A stretch of 64,000 nt of DNA from Limonium bicolor. Its lineage: Eukaryota > Streptophyta > Magnoliopsida > Caryophyllales > Plumbaginaceae. The stretch spans positions 46,816,171 through 46,880,170 of the forward strand of contig CM041776.1 in the NCBI GenBank assembly GCA_023374045.1, given 5' to 3'. The position numbers and the translations under genes were made by a program. The notes beneath the pieces were generated by a model. It made no database searches. It was not told the DNA's origin and was given only the letters and a program-made list of their open reading frames with translations. How positions within the stretch are numbered: position 1 is the stretch's first letter; the number at the start of each line of letters is the position of its first letter. Positions 29,411 to 43,250 of the stretch are shown here, piece by piece.

Positions 29411-32400
29411 TGTAACACCCCTACCGGTAATCTCACCATTACTCTTAACCCGTCTCCATTATCAATACACCAGCAGCGGAAATCCTAATACAACCGGTGG
29501 TGAAACAATGCCGTTAGCCACTCACGTGACTAACAGGCTAATTCCAAACAACAATACAACACACTATCGGTCTGATGGGTCTTTACCGAGTACTATACAA
29601 ATGATACATTCCATTTCCTCATCAATTCTCAAACCAAATACAACCTTCAATCCCATGATATACAATACAATCTCCATTTAATACTATACCGAGTATCTAC
29701 AATATCCCCGAGTGTACCCATGACCTTTTTGGGTCTTACATCCCACAATATACAAATACAATTGCTTTAACAACTACCCAAATCAATAACAACCCCGTCC
29801 TACTCTCGAACGGTGTCCGGCTTAGCTGCCGGTCTCTTATCGTGATCATATTCGCTTCGGGTACCTGCACACTAAAAACGTTCCCCCGAGGGGGTCAGCT
29901 TACGCTGAATATGACTTCCGCATACCCCGCGTACTAGCGAGAGTACGCCGACTAATTGGTCGAGAGCATGCAGTTCATTTTAGTTCAAACAGCATGCAAT
30001 ACCACAATACATCATATATGTACATTCACACCACACTCCACATTCAATCCAGGAATACAATCCACACAGATATCACATCATCTTGTTAAGTTCAGCTACC
30101 TCATCCTTCAGCCTTGAGAGACCGTATCTCAAGTGAGTTTCATTCTCGTTAATTAACAACTTTCTATCTCAACCGGGTAGTTTACTTGACTCCTAGATCT
30201 TTGGACACTCACGGTCCCGATCTAGTTTCTTAATTATTCTACTCTTGAATAATATTAGGTTAAGCCTCAAGGGCCTCCGGGCAGAGACAATTATAGGTCT
30301 CTACACCGGGCTTTTATAATCACCGGCCGGAATTAGAAACATTCTCTCATGTTCCCTCTTCCTATCCCATAATACCCAGCTTACCTCTTTAGACGGGTAA
30401 GCTCTGCCGGTCTTACTCCAGTCGGGCACCACTATGTGGCACACGGCCCCGCAGGGCACCACTATGTGGCACACGGCCCGGTAACAAGGGAGTTCGACCA
30501 TGGATTCAGAAACATACGCTCTGTTGCTTCCTCATCCTTGCACGTGTGACTCACAATCCCCCTAACCCAACTCTCGGGTTAGTTATAATAGATACTCATA
30601 TATAAGTACATACATATACATATATATCAGTCTGCCGCATCTTTCTCGATGCTATCATACAACTTCAGAGATTTTCCTATCTCGTTGTATCTGCCGATTT
30701 ACGGGTCGCCCCTACACTCCCATTACTTAGGATTTATGTTCATTTTCTAACATTGGGTCTCATCCTTGCATAGGAGGTCGACTATTGATATTAAGGTTGT
30801 TCTCTAGCCTTATGTGTCGCTTGTTCTCATTTCGAGTAAGTTTTTAAGTTTGATTCATCGTTATCCGTTGATAGATGGTTATCGTGGGTTACCTCATTCA
30901 CGTTATTTCACATCACGACTCTTTCTTCGAGTCTTTAAACAATCAAGACCCAACTATGGGTCGCACTATGATACACAATCACATACAAGCGACTCACTCA
31001 TCATTCATCCCTTCCATGAATTATACAAACTTGGTTTAAATTCAATCCAGCAAACAGCAATACAATACAAGCACCATTAAGTGCACACAATCCGATTCAT
31101 GCAATTATCTTGTTAGGTGATCACACAATCAAACAAGCACACAAATCGGGGTAACCAAGTTAGGATACCGGAGCATGAGGAAATCATACTGTACACAGTC
31201 GATACTCGGACCTTCGTCACCTTCGGTTTGGACTATTCGGGTCTACTATATAACATGTCACAAAGTCGTACAGTTAATAACCTATAATTAACCTAGCGAC
31301 TTCATTTTTTACGGGGGTACAACTTATAATACCTAAGTCAAGGTATTTTAAACTTCCACACTTAAGTTATTTGGCTTACATTCTTTCTTAACTTGTTCAA
31401 GCCCTTAATCACCTTAAAACATCATTACTTAAGTCCTAATCATCTCATAGATCCATTACCCAACCAATCCCCATCTTATAATGCAAGTTCATAAGTTTCA
31501 AGCCACTTTCAGGTGGGTCCGGGACTTGGTATGGGACTTAAGTCCGGACCAGGCGGAATCCCAACTCTCGGGTTGATTTTTGTATATGGTCCGGGACCTT
31601 AGCAGGGACCTAAGTCCCGGACCAATGATGGTTGAAACTCTCGGCGTGTTTTAGGTGGGTGGTCCGGGTCCTTATGCTTAAGCTAAGTCCCGTACCAGTT
31701 CAGTAAGGCAGGCTCGACCAATTTTTAGGGGGTGGTCCGGGACTTGGTCCTGGACCTAAGTCCCGGACCCTGCTACGATTTCAATAGATTGTACACTTCA
31801 GTTTTGTGTTTTAAGCTTAGTTTTTCACCCAGTTCTTCCCTAATCTTTTCCTAAGTATCCAAATATGTTTTAGCATCATTAAAACACTCCAAACCAACAT
31901 AAATCATTTGGTTCAATCACCCATTAAAATCTAGCCAACTTACATAGTCTCACTCACATCTCCTAAGGCACCAAGTGCAGTTTTTGTTTCTTGTTGTTTC
32001 TTAACTCCTAGCTTCATTTCTATTGTCCTTCCACCTTTACCATAAACATTATTACTCTTATACAACCTCCCCACATATACACTCCTTCCTCAATTAATTT
32101 CCCACGTCATTAACTATCTAAACTCCGCCTAGAACACAACTAGTCTTCAAAACCGTTTCTACCCAATTTAAGCAACTAAGTCCTCCACAATGCTACAGAA
32201 AATTCGCCATAGCTTCCATACATTATTAGACACTCCCACAACATAAATTTTTCCAGTTCTAATCATCATCACTAACCAAATCCCACAAGGAATTCTAACA
32301 GCACACAAGTTAACTAAATCCACAAGTATTTTTCCTGCACCACGACAACTATTGTTTTCTTTAGTCTCCAAGTTCATTAACGTCATCCAAACCATTCTAA

Positions 32401-33842
32401 AACACCCTAACACCTTACTCATTATACCATAACATAATACATTATCCAAATCATTCGAATTCCTCCTTTTTTAAACATTAAAACTGTTGCAAACACACAA
32501 TCAAAACTAGTTCAAGGTGTGTGTCTTACCTTGTGTTTTTCCTAGCTTTTCTTTTTCTTCCTTCCCTCTCCTTCTTCCTTCTTCCTTGTTTCTTGAATTC
32601 TTATTCAATCTTTTCCCCACCAAACCGGCAAGCTACAGCCAAACACCCCATACCGTACAACTTATAAAATGATCCATTAACCAAATCTCACACTTTACAC
32701 AATCTAGGGTTACAAGAGGATATTACCTTGGCTCTTAAAGAGGCTTTTGAACAGCAAAGAGAAGGGGTTTCCAGCTCCAAAACAAGTCACCAAAACCGGC
32801 TAGAAGAAGGAGAAGATCTAAGCAAATTTCAGATTTTCGTTTTGCTCCAAAAAGGCTAGAAAAAATTGAACTTTGAAGGCTATTTTTTTACCTTAGAACC
32901 AAGAGGAGATGAAGGGGGTCGCAATGAGGGTCTTCAAGCTCCAAAATGTGCTACAGCCATGGTGAGAAGTTGTGAGCTTTTCGATTTTTAAAGGGTGGGA
33001 AAGAAAGCTCTTGAAGAGATGAGTGCAGTGGTGTAATTTTTGTTGAGTTTGGAGTTGATTTGGGGACTCAAAAATGGAGAAGAAGAGAGGAGCTGGAGGT
33101 GGGATGAGAAATCGCCATTGCTGCGCCCAGGAGGAAGAAGAAGCCAGTAGAGAAGAAAATAAAACGTGAGGGAGTGGGGGTTTAGGAGAGAGAGAAGCTT
33201 CTTTTACTTTTGTACTTTCATTTCTTTTCTTCCTTTGTCTTGTAGTGTATTAGGACCAATTAAGGAAGGGGGAAGAGATGCTGGACGGCTACACCCACAC
33301 ACACCAGTGTGTTTTAAATTTTATTTGCAAAGTGGACACACTAACTTTGCTTATTTATACTCTTACCCCACAACTTTCATTTTGTTGCACTATTCATTCC
33401 CGGAACCAGTTTTCTGGAATTTCCTCGTTTCTTTAATTTTAATGGTTATTATACTCCCATTAATGTTTATTTATGGTTATTTAATGAACCATAATTTTTA
33501 CGGGTTTGTTTGACCACTCGAAGTCACGTTTTCGGGTTTTCTCGAAAAACGTGCGCTAAAGCTTTATTAGCGCTTTAACTCGTTTTATGGATCCGTTTTC
33601 TTCGGGAGTTGTTCCCATATAATATTTAGGCATTATTAAGCCTTTTAAATTAATTTGATACCCTTTTAAGGTTGTATTTCTCCTGGGATCACCTAACGCT
33701 CAATTTAGCATTTTTCGCTTTTTAAGCGTTTTCTCTTTTCTTTTTGATTTATTCTTTTTACCAAAATTCATTAGGCACCAATAGGCCCTTAAATATCATA
33801 TTAGAGTAATTTAATCACCCTAATTAAGTTCGGGGTATTTCA
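29411..33842 (-). repeat. Element A right LTR (5' LTR in sense), intact
   Basis: 4432 bp, uninterrupted copy of the left LTR of A. It preserves the empty site of B near 31790-31803. It contains the double hairpin (29883-29908), tandem duplication (30425-30480), palindrome array (31515-31770) and TATAAATA in sense (33352-33359). Confidence 0.95.
33352..33359 (-). promoter_or_regulatory. TATA box candidate, right (5') LTR of A
   Basis: Sense TATAAATA about 485 bases from the U3 start, upstream of a pyrimidine-rich leader. In the 5' LTR this would be the promoter of the element. Confidence 0.5.
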
Positions 33843-33847
33843 TCTAG
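33843..33847. repeat. Target site duplication of element A, right copy (TCTAG)
   Basis: TCTAG directly after TATTTCA at 33842; pairs with 5734-5738. Confidence 0.93.
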
Positions 33848-34482
33848 AATTATCGTTCTTGCCACACGTATTTTCCCTCTTTGAATTCTTTGGAAACCCT
33901 AAATCAGTTTAGGGTTCGTATTTTTTTGGCACAAAATCAACCGCCATCTATCATACATAATATTGTTCAATCCCAAGGTTCACAAGTTCCAAAATTTGTT
34001 CTAACAACAACCATCAAAACTGACTTCTAAACCTTAAACTTTCGCACACAAAAATCATTTGCAAGAGGTTCATTCACGAAACACAAGAAAATCAGAACTA
34101 CCAAGAACACTCCAATTATAACTAGATTCAGATTCACCAAAACTCAAAGTAAACCCTATTTTTCGCATTGAAATCATCCCACACATCACACTGAAGTTCC
34201 ATTTCCAGACAACCAAACATCATAACGTATCTGGATTTAATTGACAAATCAAAAAAGAGAATTTCCAACCTCTTCGGTAGTTAGTCTCGAGCTGCCCTCT
34301 CGCACTCTCAGTTTCGGTCGACTAAGACACAGCCTAGTTTTCTTTTTGCTTCACGACACGGGTTGAATCCAGGCTCACACATCGCCAGACTCGTTCCCAA
34401 ATTTCGGATGTGTGCAAATGGGCTTTATTTAACTATAAATCAGGTGTGAATACAGGAGGATGGTGAAATCTTGAGCAGAGGG
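33848..34482 (-). mobile_element. LTR F, part 2 (between insertions A and C)
   Basis: Continues F from 5738 to the C insertion site. The text is AT-rich with gene-leader-like features in sense; it ends in GAGGG, the target of C. No reading frame is supported. Confidence 0.75.
34478..34482. repeat. Target site duplication of element C, left copy (GAGGG)
   Basis: GAGGG precedes TGTAACACCCC at 34483 and recurs at 52748-52752. Confidence 0.93.
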
Positions 34483-36054
34483 TGTAACACCCCAACTCAA
34501 ACCAAACGTGGTCTCGCAACTTAACAGCATATATATATACACGTCACAGCGGAATTCTTTACACACCAGGACCTTGCCACGGTCTGACTACAGAATATAC
34601 CGAACATTAGTACATAACAACCTTTACCAAATACATTTCCTTCTTACATTCCCCTCACATCCTATACATCTTACTAACTCAATTGCCATACGAGTGTACA
34701 TGCACAACTCGTAGGCCACACTTAACCTGCAGCACTTGTACCCCTTCTTACTTTCGTGACGGCCGCCTCCTGATGTTCACCTGTGTAGTAAAAACAGCCC
34801 CCAAAGGGGGTCAGCACGAATGCTGGTACGATCCTCTCATGGCCCCCAAGCTAACGTGGCTACGACGACTAATTGTCGATAGCATGGAGGTTGATTAGAT
34901 GCACAACATAATAGTAAGTGCAGTAAACAACAAACCAAATATGAACAATCAAAGTTCACACACAATGAACGACTTAGGTACGTTCCCTTAATTAGAGAGT
35001 TAATTATTTAACTCCTCAAGTTGTATTTCCTCTTATTCTCAGTCCATCCTTATCTCACCTCAATCTTAGTCTTATCTTAATCTTAGTAACAACCACCCTT
35101 TAAAAGGAGTGGATGTAGCTTATCTTAGTCTTAAAAATAAAAACCATCCTTTAAAAAGAATGGTTGTAACTTATCTTAACCTTACCTTAATCTTAATCTT
35201 AACTTATTCTCAGTATACAAACCGTTCCTGGAGGGGAATGGTTGTATCCTAAGTCCAAATCTGGGATTTAGGTGATCCCACCGCACCATCTTAATGCCAC
35301 CTACCCTGGCGGAAGTCCAGCGTAGCTGAGCCGGAAACCGGCCCTAGGCTACAAGTCCGTAGACAAGTCCTTAAGCGGAAGACGGATCTGCTATAGATAC
35401 CGACCCCCTTCCCTTAGCATGCATGACCGGAGTCAGTCCCGGGTTTCCTCACTCAAGTTCCAATTAGTAGTAGTCTCAAGACCATGTTCGTTGGTTAACC
35501 TCTTTCGGTTTATGTGAACCCATATTAGGGAGCGTTCCTTAGTCTCACACATTTCCTTACTAAACGTTGGTTAGTAAGTTCTCACAGTATGTTGTGTTAG
35601 TTTTCAAACATCACACAACAATACAATAAACATAATATTCCGGTTGCATGCTTTATCTTGTTTAGTGAGCACACAAAAACAAATAGCACACAAGCCGAGG
35701 GACACCTCGTTAGCAAGCAGGTCACAAGAAGAACTGTACTGTTCACCGTTGGTCGTTCGGTTGCTTACTCTCTTCCGGAGTCCAAATCCCCAAGTCCTAA
35801 AACATTCATTCAGTTTTAGGTTGTTAATCACTTACTTAATTCAACTTACTTAACTTACTTAACCCTTAATGATCCCCACCTAACACCCCTTAAGTTTTAC
35901 AACTTAATCTTACAAACTTAACCTTAAACTTTTAAGCTTACACTTAACTTAATCCCTTAGGTCTTTATACCTCTAGTAATCATTGCCTCCTTAATGGGGT
36001 ACCCTTAATACCATTAAACTCTCTTAGGGTTTCTTTTTTTTAAGTCTTAAGGGT

Positions 36055-36300
36055 CGTCCGACCCACCGTCCGACCCACCAACTGGGTCGGACCATTCCAG
36101 AGACTTTCGGGTTTGAGAAATTCCACTTGTCCGACCCACGTCTGACCCACCCAACTGGGTCGGACCATTCCAGAAATCCTCCCGTCATTTAAAACCCCTC
36201 CGTCCGACCCACCAACTGGGTCGGACCATTACAGAAACTCTTATGACGGCTTAACAGAGGTCCGTCCGACCCAGAACTGGGTCGGACCCTGGGTCGGACC
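36055..36300. repeat. GTCCGACCCA/TGGGTCGGAC palindrome array in LTR C (left)
   Basis: Four to five units with core CCAACTGGGTCGGACCATTC; counterpart at 49828-50070 in the right LTR, which lacks part of one unit. Confidence 0.88.
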
Positions 36301-36509
36301 ACCACAGACCTTACTCTTAAGTTGTTCTTTCAATTCCAAATTTTTCCCCCAAACCTCCTAATGTATTCTAACATCATTAGACCCTTAAATCCACCTTTAA
36401 TCATCCTCCAAACTCATTAAAATACCCTCCAAAGATCTTCTTAAACATTTACTAAATTCTTGCAAAAACTCCTAACACTTGTTAGCTAATTCCTTATCTT
36501 TCCAACATG

Positions 36510-36514
36510 TACAT
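36510..36514. repeat. Target site duplication of solo LTR D, left copy (TACAT)
   Basis: TACAT before TGTAACACCCC at 36515, repeated at 40493-40497. The empty site ACATGTACATTTTGTC is present in the right LTR of C near 50273-50288. Confidence 0.93.
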
Positions 36515-39500
36515 TGTAACACCCCTAATACGCACATGATACTAAATGAAATCGCAGCGGAATAAAACAACTAAACAGTAACTAACGCTTCGGTGCTACA
36601 ACGCCGTCAACCACCCACGTGGTTGACAAGGCAGAATAAATACAATTGCACCGGTCTGATGATCAGACTCCCGAGCATAAACTAAACCATAAATACATTA
36701 TATACAATACCGAGTACTACATACATCCTTCACTGTATACATCACTGTAACTGCAACAACCCAATAATACATAACGCCACAGGAGCACAGGCGCATCCCG
36801 GGCCAACATCCAAAAGTATACAAAAGGGATTACATCCTAGGATCTAAAGCCACTCCGCTTCTTCGATCCTCATCCTGCAGTATAAGAAATATGGATCCCC
36901 CGAGGGGGTCAGCAACCCTTGGCTGGTATGGCTAACGCGCAGCCCATCGGCTACCGGGATACGCGCAGCTACTTGTCATTATAACATGGCATTCAATTAT
37001 ATACATAGCATAACATAACATGGAGCATGGCATCAATAGTGCATAGCTCAACAACACATACACAGTGGATTTTCACTCCACGATAACAAACCACAAGGGT
37101 CAAAAAAACATAAGAGCCTAGAGAGTGATTCACTCTCATGTCAAGCTCGTTAAAACACACTCATTACCGTTCTGTTAGACGAACGAGTAACTTAAGTCAC
37201 AGATGGTTCGGATTTAGTGACCCGAACACACCACACAAACACAGGTTCCCACTAAACCGATCATAAGTCAGAATAGGTAAGCTTTGGAAGAAGCTAGCGG
37301 GAGATCGAACGCCAATTTAAGGAGAACAATCTTAACAACATAAGAGTCGAATCTGATTCAGATATCTACTCTTAACTTACATGCATGACCGGACAACCGG
37401 ATTCCTCACTTCCCAGTTAACACTTGTTAGAAGTTCATAGTGGAACTTAACAATCATCACACAATAGGTGGTAAGTCATGTTAGACACACACAAGGGAAA
37501 ATGAGGCACAACAACACATCACAATAAAATGAACGACTGTAAACTCATTACATATTTAAATCTTATAACGTTGTAAACACACAGAAAACATACAACACAC
37601 AAACCGGTGTAAACCGCTAGGCAACAGACTGCAAGAAAACCATACCTCGGTCCTTGCCTCGTTTCGTTTCCACCTTGAGAGAATCCTAAACACATTAGTA
37701 ACGTCGGTTAATTAACGCACTAATCCATTATTAACATTATCTACTCACATTACTAGTTTATTTTTATTTTACACTTGTTACATCTTTTCATCCTTTTTAA
37801 TTGCCTTTAAAACCCACCTAACATGTCTTATATAACCTTATTATATCATTACTAACCAACTACTATTTTTAGATAACAATTCCCATCTTAAAACAATAAT
37901 TTTGGTCCATACAGTGGCCTGTCCGAACTTGTGTCCGAGCTTCCAAGTTCGGACACAAGCCGTGACTTTAAACCCAAAACAGACACATGTCCGAACTTGT
38001 GTCCGGACTTCGGAAGTTCGGACATGAGTCGAGGAAAATCCAAGGCAGAATTCTATATGTCCGAACATGTGTCCGGACTTCGCAAGTTCGGACACAGTTC
38101 GAGGATAATTCTAAGGAAAGCAACAGGGACGTCCGAACTTGTGTCCGGACTTTCCGAAGTTCGGACACAGTTCGAGAGTGAAAACTCCTTGCCCAATAGA
38201 GCCTGTCCGAACTTCCACATCCGGACGGAAGTTCGGACAAGGCATTATACTCAAATTTCTAAGCCTTTAAACACTTAACCAAATTTCCCCAAAGCCTCCA
38301 AACCTTATAGTATCTTCTCCTAACGCCTCCTAACAACATTTGGTACCCTTATATCCACATACAACATCCATGAAACTCCTTTTCTAATTCCTTAAGCCTT
38401 TAATTATTTCTTCACAAAATTCCTAACACTTACAACATTTTACACTAGGTTTCTAAATGGTGTTTCTCACCTATGATAACTACTACCCCAAAATGTTTTC
38501 TCCTTATCTTAACATCATCTCTTAAGCATTATTTCTCACAACCAACTCCTTATGTCACTCTTGAGGTTCTTTCCAAGTTTACACTTTCTTCTTATTTACC
38601 AAAGTTTGCCTAAGTCTTTACCTAAGTCCCAAAATGCCTTTGGTACATACTAAAATCTCAAGCTCCTGCCTAAGTCCTTGTTACATCCCAAATCACCTTA
38701 ATGCATGTTTCTTACACAAGAACAACACTTAACCATTTAAATACTCCTTAACTTATCAAACACATTTTAACACTTAGAACTTCACATTTGTTACCTAAAT
38801 TTCGACATAGGTTCTCCTAGAACATTACTAAACCAAAACACATGTTTTTACCAATAAACAACCAAGAACACTAAAAATCCATCAAGTACTTATTATACAC
38901 AACTTCACTCACAAGGCACTACATCACAATATAGTGCACAATTTAAATTGCATGGCACTTAGGCCCTTAAATGACATGGCTCCTAGGCCCTTAAAATGCA
39001 CAAATCATAAACACTGAATTTCCACAATATATTTGCCTTTAACCTGCAAATACACTCAACAACACATATGCCTTTTACTAAGCTCTTGGGAACGCTTTAC
39101 TAAGTCATTCACCATTGGCTCTTTAGGTAGTTTTAATAAGCATTTATAAGCTCATTTCTCCTAAGGCATTAAGCAACATTAGGTTAGTAGATTTACCTCT
39201 TTTGCAAAATAACTTCTTTCTTGTTTACTTTAGAAAACCAATAGAGTACTTGATTCTTTGACAAGTTCTAAACAATATACAAACATTATAATGAGTATTC
39301 AAGCTATAAGCTCCATCTCATTGTAAACCCTAGTTTTACATTGTTTCAAAAACATTAATGTAGTTGTTTTACCTTGCTCTTTGAAGAGAGTTTGAATATC
39401 TAGCAAGAGAGGACTCCACCTAGTCCATGAAGAGTTGGAATGAAGCTAGAACAAAGTCACATAAAAAGCTCCTTCAATATGTATTTTCGGACATGACAAA

Positions 39501-40492
39501 AACAAGGAGGAAATGAAGTTTTTATTTGAGATTCCTTACCTAGAAGTCAAGGAGAGTAACAATATGTAAAAATACAAGCTCAAGCTCCTTCAATGGAGAA
39601 ACTCCATGGCACCGAAATGGTTGTCTTGGACTTTTGAAAAGATAGGAATGAAGAGCTTGATGAGAGGAAGAAGATGGTGGTGTTTGTTTTTGATTTGGAC
39701 AAGTGAGCAAGGTTTTACAAGAGGTCAAAGCTTGTGTTCTAATGGTGATAGTGGTTTTATCGTGAGAGAACAAAGAAGGAAGGAAGAAGAGAGGTGGGAA
39801 ACCGTGTGAGCAAGGAAAGGAAATGAGAGAATGAAGATTGGTTTTACTTTAGAAGATATTTGTAGTTTAAAAGCAAATAGTACATTCTTAGTCATCATTA
39901 TTTACTTAACAAATTAACAAGAGGGTGGTGAGTCACCAAACCTTAGAAAACCGGCCCCCTAAGTATAATGAGGGTAATATAGTCTTTGTTTGTCAATTTA
40001 ATTACTTTAACAAACATATGTTACAAAATAGCTTATAAAAGTTACTATTCATAAAACAAGGCACATAGAAGTGAAATTTTTGATTTCCCACTAATATAGA
40101 CACCCAAATGTGATATTATATAGTACACATATATATTTAAGAGTAATGATGGACATTTAGCCATTCAAAACTCATTTACAAGACAATTTTTCAAAAATGT
40201 GCTTTAAGACTCCTTAAAGCACCTTTTGTGTTTAAACTTGTTTTCAAGCTTGGTTTTCTTTGGTAACTGTTTTAATATGTTCATTAGTGTATAAATGAGG
40301 TCTTGGTAAGTTCATTAGATCTTAACCAAGTTTATCCCAAGCTTAGAGCACATTTTGGCTCTTATTGACTTTAAAGCACATTTTGTGTTTCCTTTTGTTT
40401 AAATTTGTTTACTAATGTTTCTAAGACTCTTTTTAGTCTTAATACACCATATTTAAGTGTTTAAACAATATATTAAGGTTTGGGGTATTTCA
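36515..40492 (-). mobile_element. Solo LTR D (B-type family)
   Basis: 3978 bp from TGTAACACCCC to TATTTCA, flanked by TACAT on both sides, with no internal region: a solo LTR left by LTR-LTR recombination. Collinear with the LTR of B but clearly diverged, and with a different palindrome core (37918-38240). It contains a perfect 9-bp CACGTG hairpin (36606-36627), the double hairpin (36897-36925) and a CATACC site (37641-37646). Not coding; the frame beginning MAPKWLSW (39606) is the antisense chance frame also seen in B. Confidence 0.93.
37918..38240. repeat. GTCCGAACTTGTGTCCGGAC palindrome array in solo LTR D
   Basis: Five units with CTTCGGAAGTTCGGAC inversions and spacers containing 'gtcgagg'. 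Same core as in E, different from B although D and B belong to the same broader LTR type. Confidence 0.88.
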
Positions 40493-40497
40493 TACAT
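40493..40497. repeat. Target site duplication of solo LTR D, right copy (TACAT)
   Basis: TACAT directly after TATTTCA at 40492; pairs with 36510-36514. Confidence 0.93.
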
Positions 40498-42999
40498 TTT
40501 GTCTAAAAACCTCAACTAACCAAAGTGTTTCTTTTCAACCCCTATAACTTCTCCTTAACATCATTGCACTCCATCTTGCTTGTTAAACCTTCCAAGGTCA
40601 TCTTGCATGTCCATGCACAATTTCTCTTCTTTTCATTTGTTACTCATCACTCCTAAACTCTTGAGCTTACTTATACGTTGCTTTCCATTACCTTAACACC
40701 TTGACATTTCCACCTCTTTATGCAACTTACTCACCATGCTCATGATCATAAACCCTTATACGTTTATAGTCATTTTCCTTGACGACTTACAACATTCTCC
40801 TACAATTTTCACTTCCACCACCCAAGTCCACACATTACCATCTAAACTAAACCTTACTAGTCCACTACTAGCATCATCACACTTACACAAGCTTCTCAAA
40901 ACTCTCATTGTTATACTCCCTAGTTCATACCTACATTATCCTAAGGCATTGTACACCTCCCCCTCCAAATTTTCACAAGTCTTACCACTCCTCAAACCAT
41001 GACTTTGGTGCAACTCCTAAATTTTCACAAGTTTACAATCCCTAAAACATGCTTTGGGTGTTCAATTACACCCATCTAAACTCTGATTCCCTCATAGACA
41101 TTCTAGGCATTCTAAACCTCAAGAACTCCTTAGTTAACTCATTTCCACTCAATTTCCTTTATATGACTCCAAGTAAATCCTAGGTCAGGTCATTAATTCA
41201 CCACCATCACCTAAAACTCATTTCTACTCAAATTTCGTCATAGCTTCTCTAGTATCTTATCATGCCCAACACATTGTTTTCCTCATTCAACCATCTCACA
41301 CACACCAAGTTCTTTCTCATCACATCTCATCGCCCAAACCAACTCATTCACAACAACTCAATATATTGCAATAATCTTAAATTGCATAGCACCAAGGCTC
41401 TTAATGACATGGCTCTTAGGCCCTTAAATGACTTAAACTTAAACACTGAATTTCCCACATATAAAAGCCTTCAACCTGCAAATACACCCATCAATCTCAT
41501 AGTAGTTACAATACTCCTAAAATCATCTTAAACTTATATTATCAACTCATTCCCATTGGCTCCTTAGTCACAAGTTCACAAGCTTATTTAAGTTCTTTTT
41601 CTTAGGTTACATAACCCATTACCTAATGTAAGCCCTAGGCTACATTGGTACTCATCTAAAACTCATTCCTTAAACCTTAAACCACCATTAGGTAAGTAAT
41701 TTACCTTGTTTTCTCAAGTTTCTCTCAACTTCCTCCTTAGGCTTCTTCTTGAATGAATATCGGCCACCACTTAAACCTCCTTTGCCAATGTTCTAACCAA
41801 TGTTCAATGACTCCCATGAGTGCTAAACAATACACTAACCTTAAGGAATGAAAACCTAGGTTAAAATGTGTTCTAAGGTGTAAAAGTGGATGATTACCTT
41901 TGATGTCTCAAAGTAGACTTGGGCATTGAATGAAAGAGGACCTCCACTAGTCCTTGGTGAATAAAACAAGCTAGAACAAGGCATAAAAACAAAGCCCCAT
42001 GAGTTAAATTTTCGGCCATGGCGAGGAAGAAGTGATGGAAACATGATTTTTCTTACATTTTCTTTACCTTAAGAGAATGGAGAAGCTAATGAGCTCTTCA
42101 AACTTGATTTTCCTCCATCAATGTAGTTTTCTCATGGCACCAAACTTGAGCTTTGAAATATTGAAAAGTATAAAGGTAGGTCTTGGCCTAACTAAGAGAA
42201 ATCTATACTTGGTTTTTGATTTGGAGCAAAGATGAACACTTAGTGAGCATTGAAGGTGGAGCACCCATGGATGGAGCTCTCTCGGTTTTGGAGCAAGAGA
42301 AGAGAAGAAGAAATCGTGGAAGGAAGGAGAAATGAAGAGAGAGAAGAAGAAAGGTAACTTAAGTGAAGATATTTTGCTTTTTAAAGCAAATAGTAACTTC
42401 TTACTTTTCCTCTTCTTATAACATTATTGACTACTCATGGTGACTCATCCTCCCTTAGAAAACCGGCCCCCTATTAATTAAGGCAAGTCATGGTCTTGTT
42501 TGACCAACTAATTAACTTAAGTGATAAAGACTAAACTAGTCACTATTTGGCACTATTCACTAATAAGTGCACATATTCGTGAAATTTTGATTTCCCATTG
42601 ATTTAGGCTTCCTAATGTGATACTAATTATTACACATGTTGATTAAGATGTAATCATAGGCATTTAGCCACTCAAAACTCAATTCTAAGACAATTTCTCA
42701 AAAAGGTGCTTTAAGAAGTCTTAAAGCACATTTTGTGTTTAAGCTTGTTTTTGAGCTTGGTTTTCTTTTCTAATTGATTTAAAATGTCCATTAGCATATT
42801 ACTAAGGTCTTATAATGGTATTTGGGTGCTAATCAAAGCCACTCCAAGCTTAGAGCATGTTTTTGCCCAAATTGCCCTTAAGGCACTTTCTTGTGTTTTC
42901 CTTGGTTTAAATTGTCTACCAATCTTTCTAAGGCATATTCTAGCCTTACTAAATCATAATTTGATGTTTACTTAGCATACTTAGGTTTGGGGTATTTCA
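40498..42999 (-). repeat. Element C left LTR, portion after insertion D
   Basis: Matches 50280-52747. In sense it shows donor-like AAG|GTAA sites at about 41897 and 42066 around a short frame containing RHGRKFNSWGF, matched in position but not sequence by the other LTRs. Ends GGGGTATTTCA at 42999. Confidence 0.93.
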
Positions 43000-43000
43000 A

Positions 43001-43036
43001 TCTACCCCCCTTAAAAGAACTTTGTCCCCAAAGTTC
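43001..43036 (-). promoter_or_regulatory. 3' polypurine tract and hairpin, element C
   Basis: TCTACCCCCCTTAA then GAACTTTG-TCCC-CAAAGTTC (43017-43036), identical to B. Confidence 0.82.
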
Positions 43037-43250
43037 CCATGCATCTTATCTTATTAGAATACATGTCTTACCTCATTCCTTAGATCATATAGATCATACT
43101 TATGTATACTTAATCTCATTGGATCCTTAGGTCCACCATATGCTTATTCTTAAATATCACACAACATGCTTACGCATGTATAGCACTCAAAATTCCTTTT
43201 TTCCTTTTTTATGATAAAAAAAACATTCACATAATTTCCAACGTATTCTC

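Larger units (their letters stand above)
5739..33842 (-). mobile_element. Element A: non-autonomous LTR retrotransposon (LARD-type), carrying nested element B
   Basis: Boundaries are exact: TGTAACACCCC at 5739, TATTTCA ending at 33842, flanked by TCTAG on both sides. The left LTR is 5739-8116 plus 22261-24311 (4429 bp once B is removed); the right LTR is 29411-33842 (4432 bp); the internal region is 24312-29410 (5.1 kb). Sense is minus: the polypurine tract complement follows the left LTR (24313) and the initiator-Met primer site complement precedes the right LTR (29394-29405). No gag, RT, RNase H or integrase motif is readable internally. Net length without B is about 13.96 kb. Long LTRs around a conserved non-coding core are the defining traits of LARD elements; mobilisation by a B-like element is inferred from shared end signals. 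Confidence 0.9.
34483..36514 (-). repeat. Element C left LTR, portion before insertion D
   Basis: Matches 48259-50279. It includes the double hairpin (34798-34825) and the GACCCA palindrome array (36055-36300). TACAT at 36510-36514 is the target of D. Confidence 0.93.
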
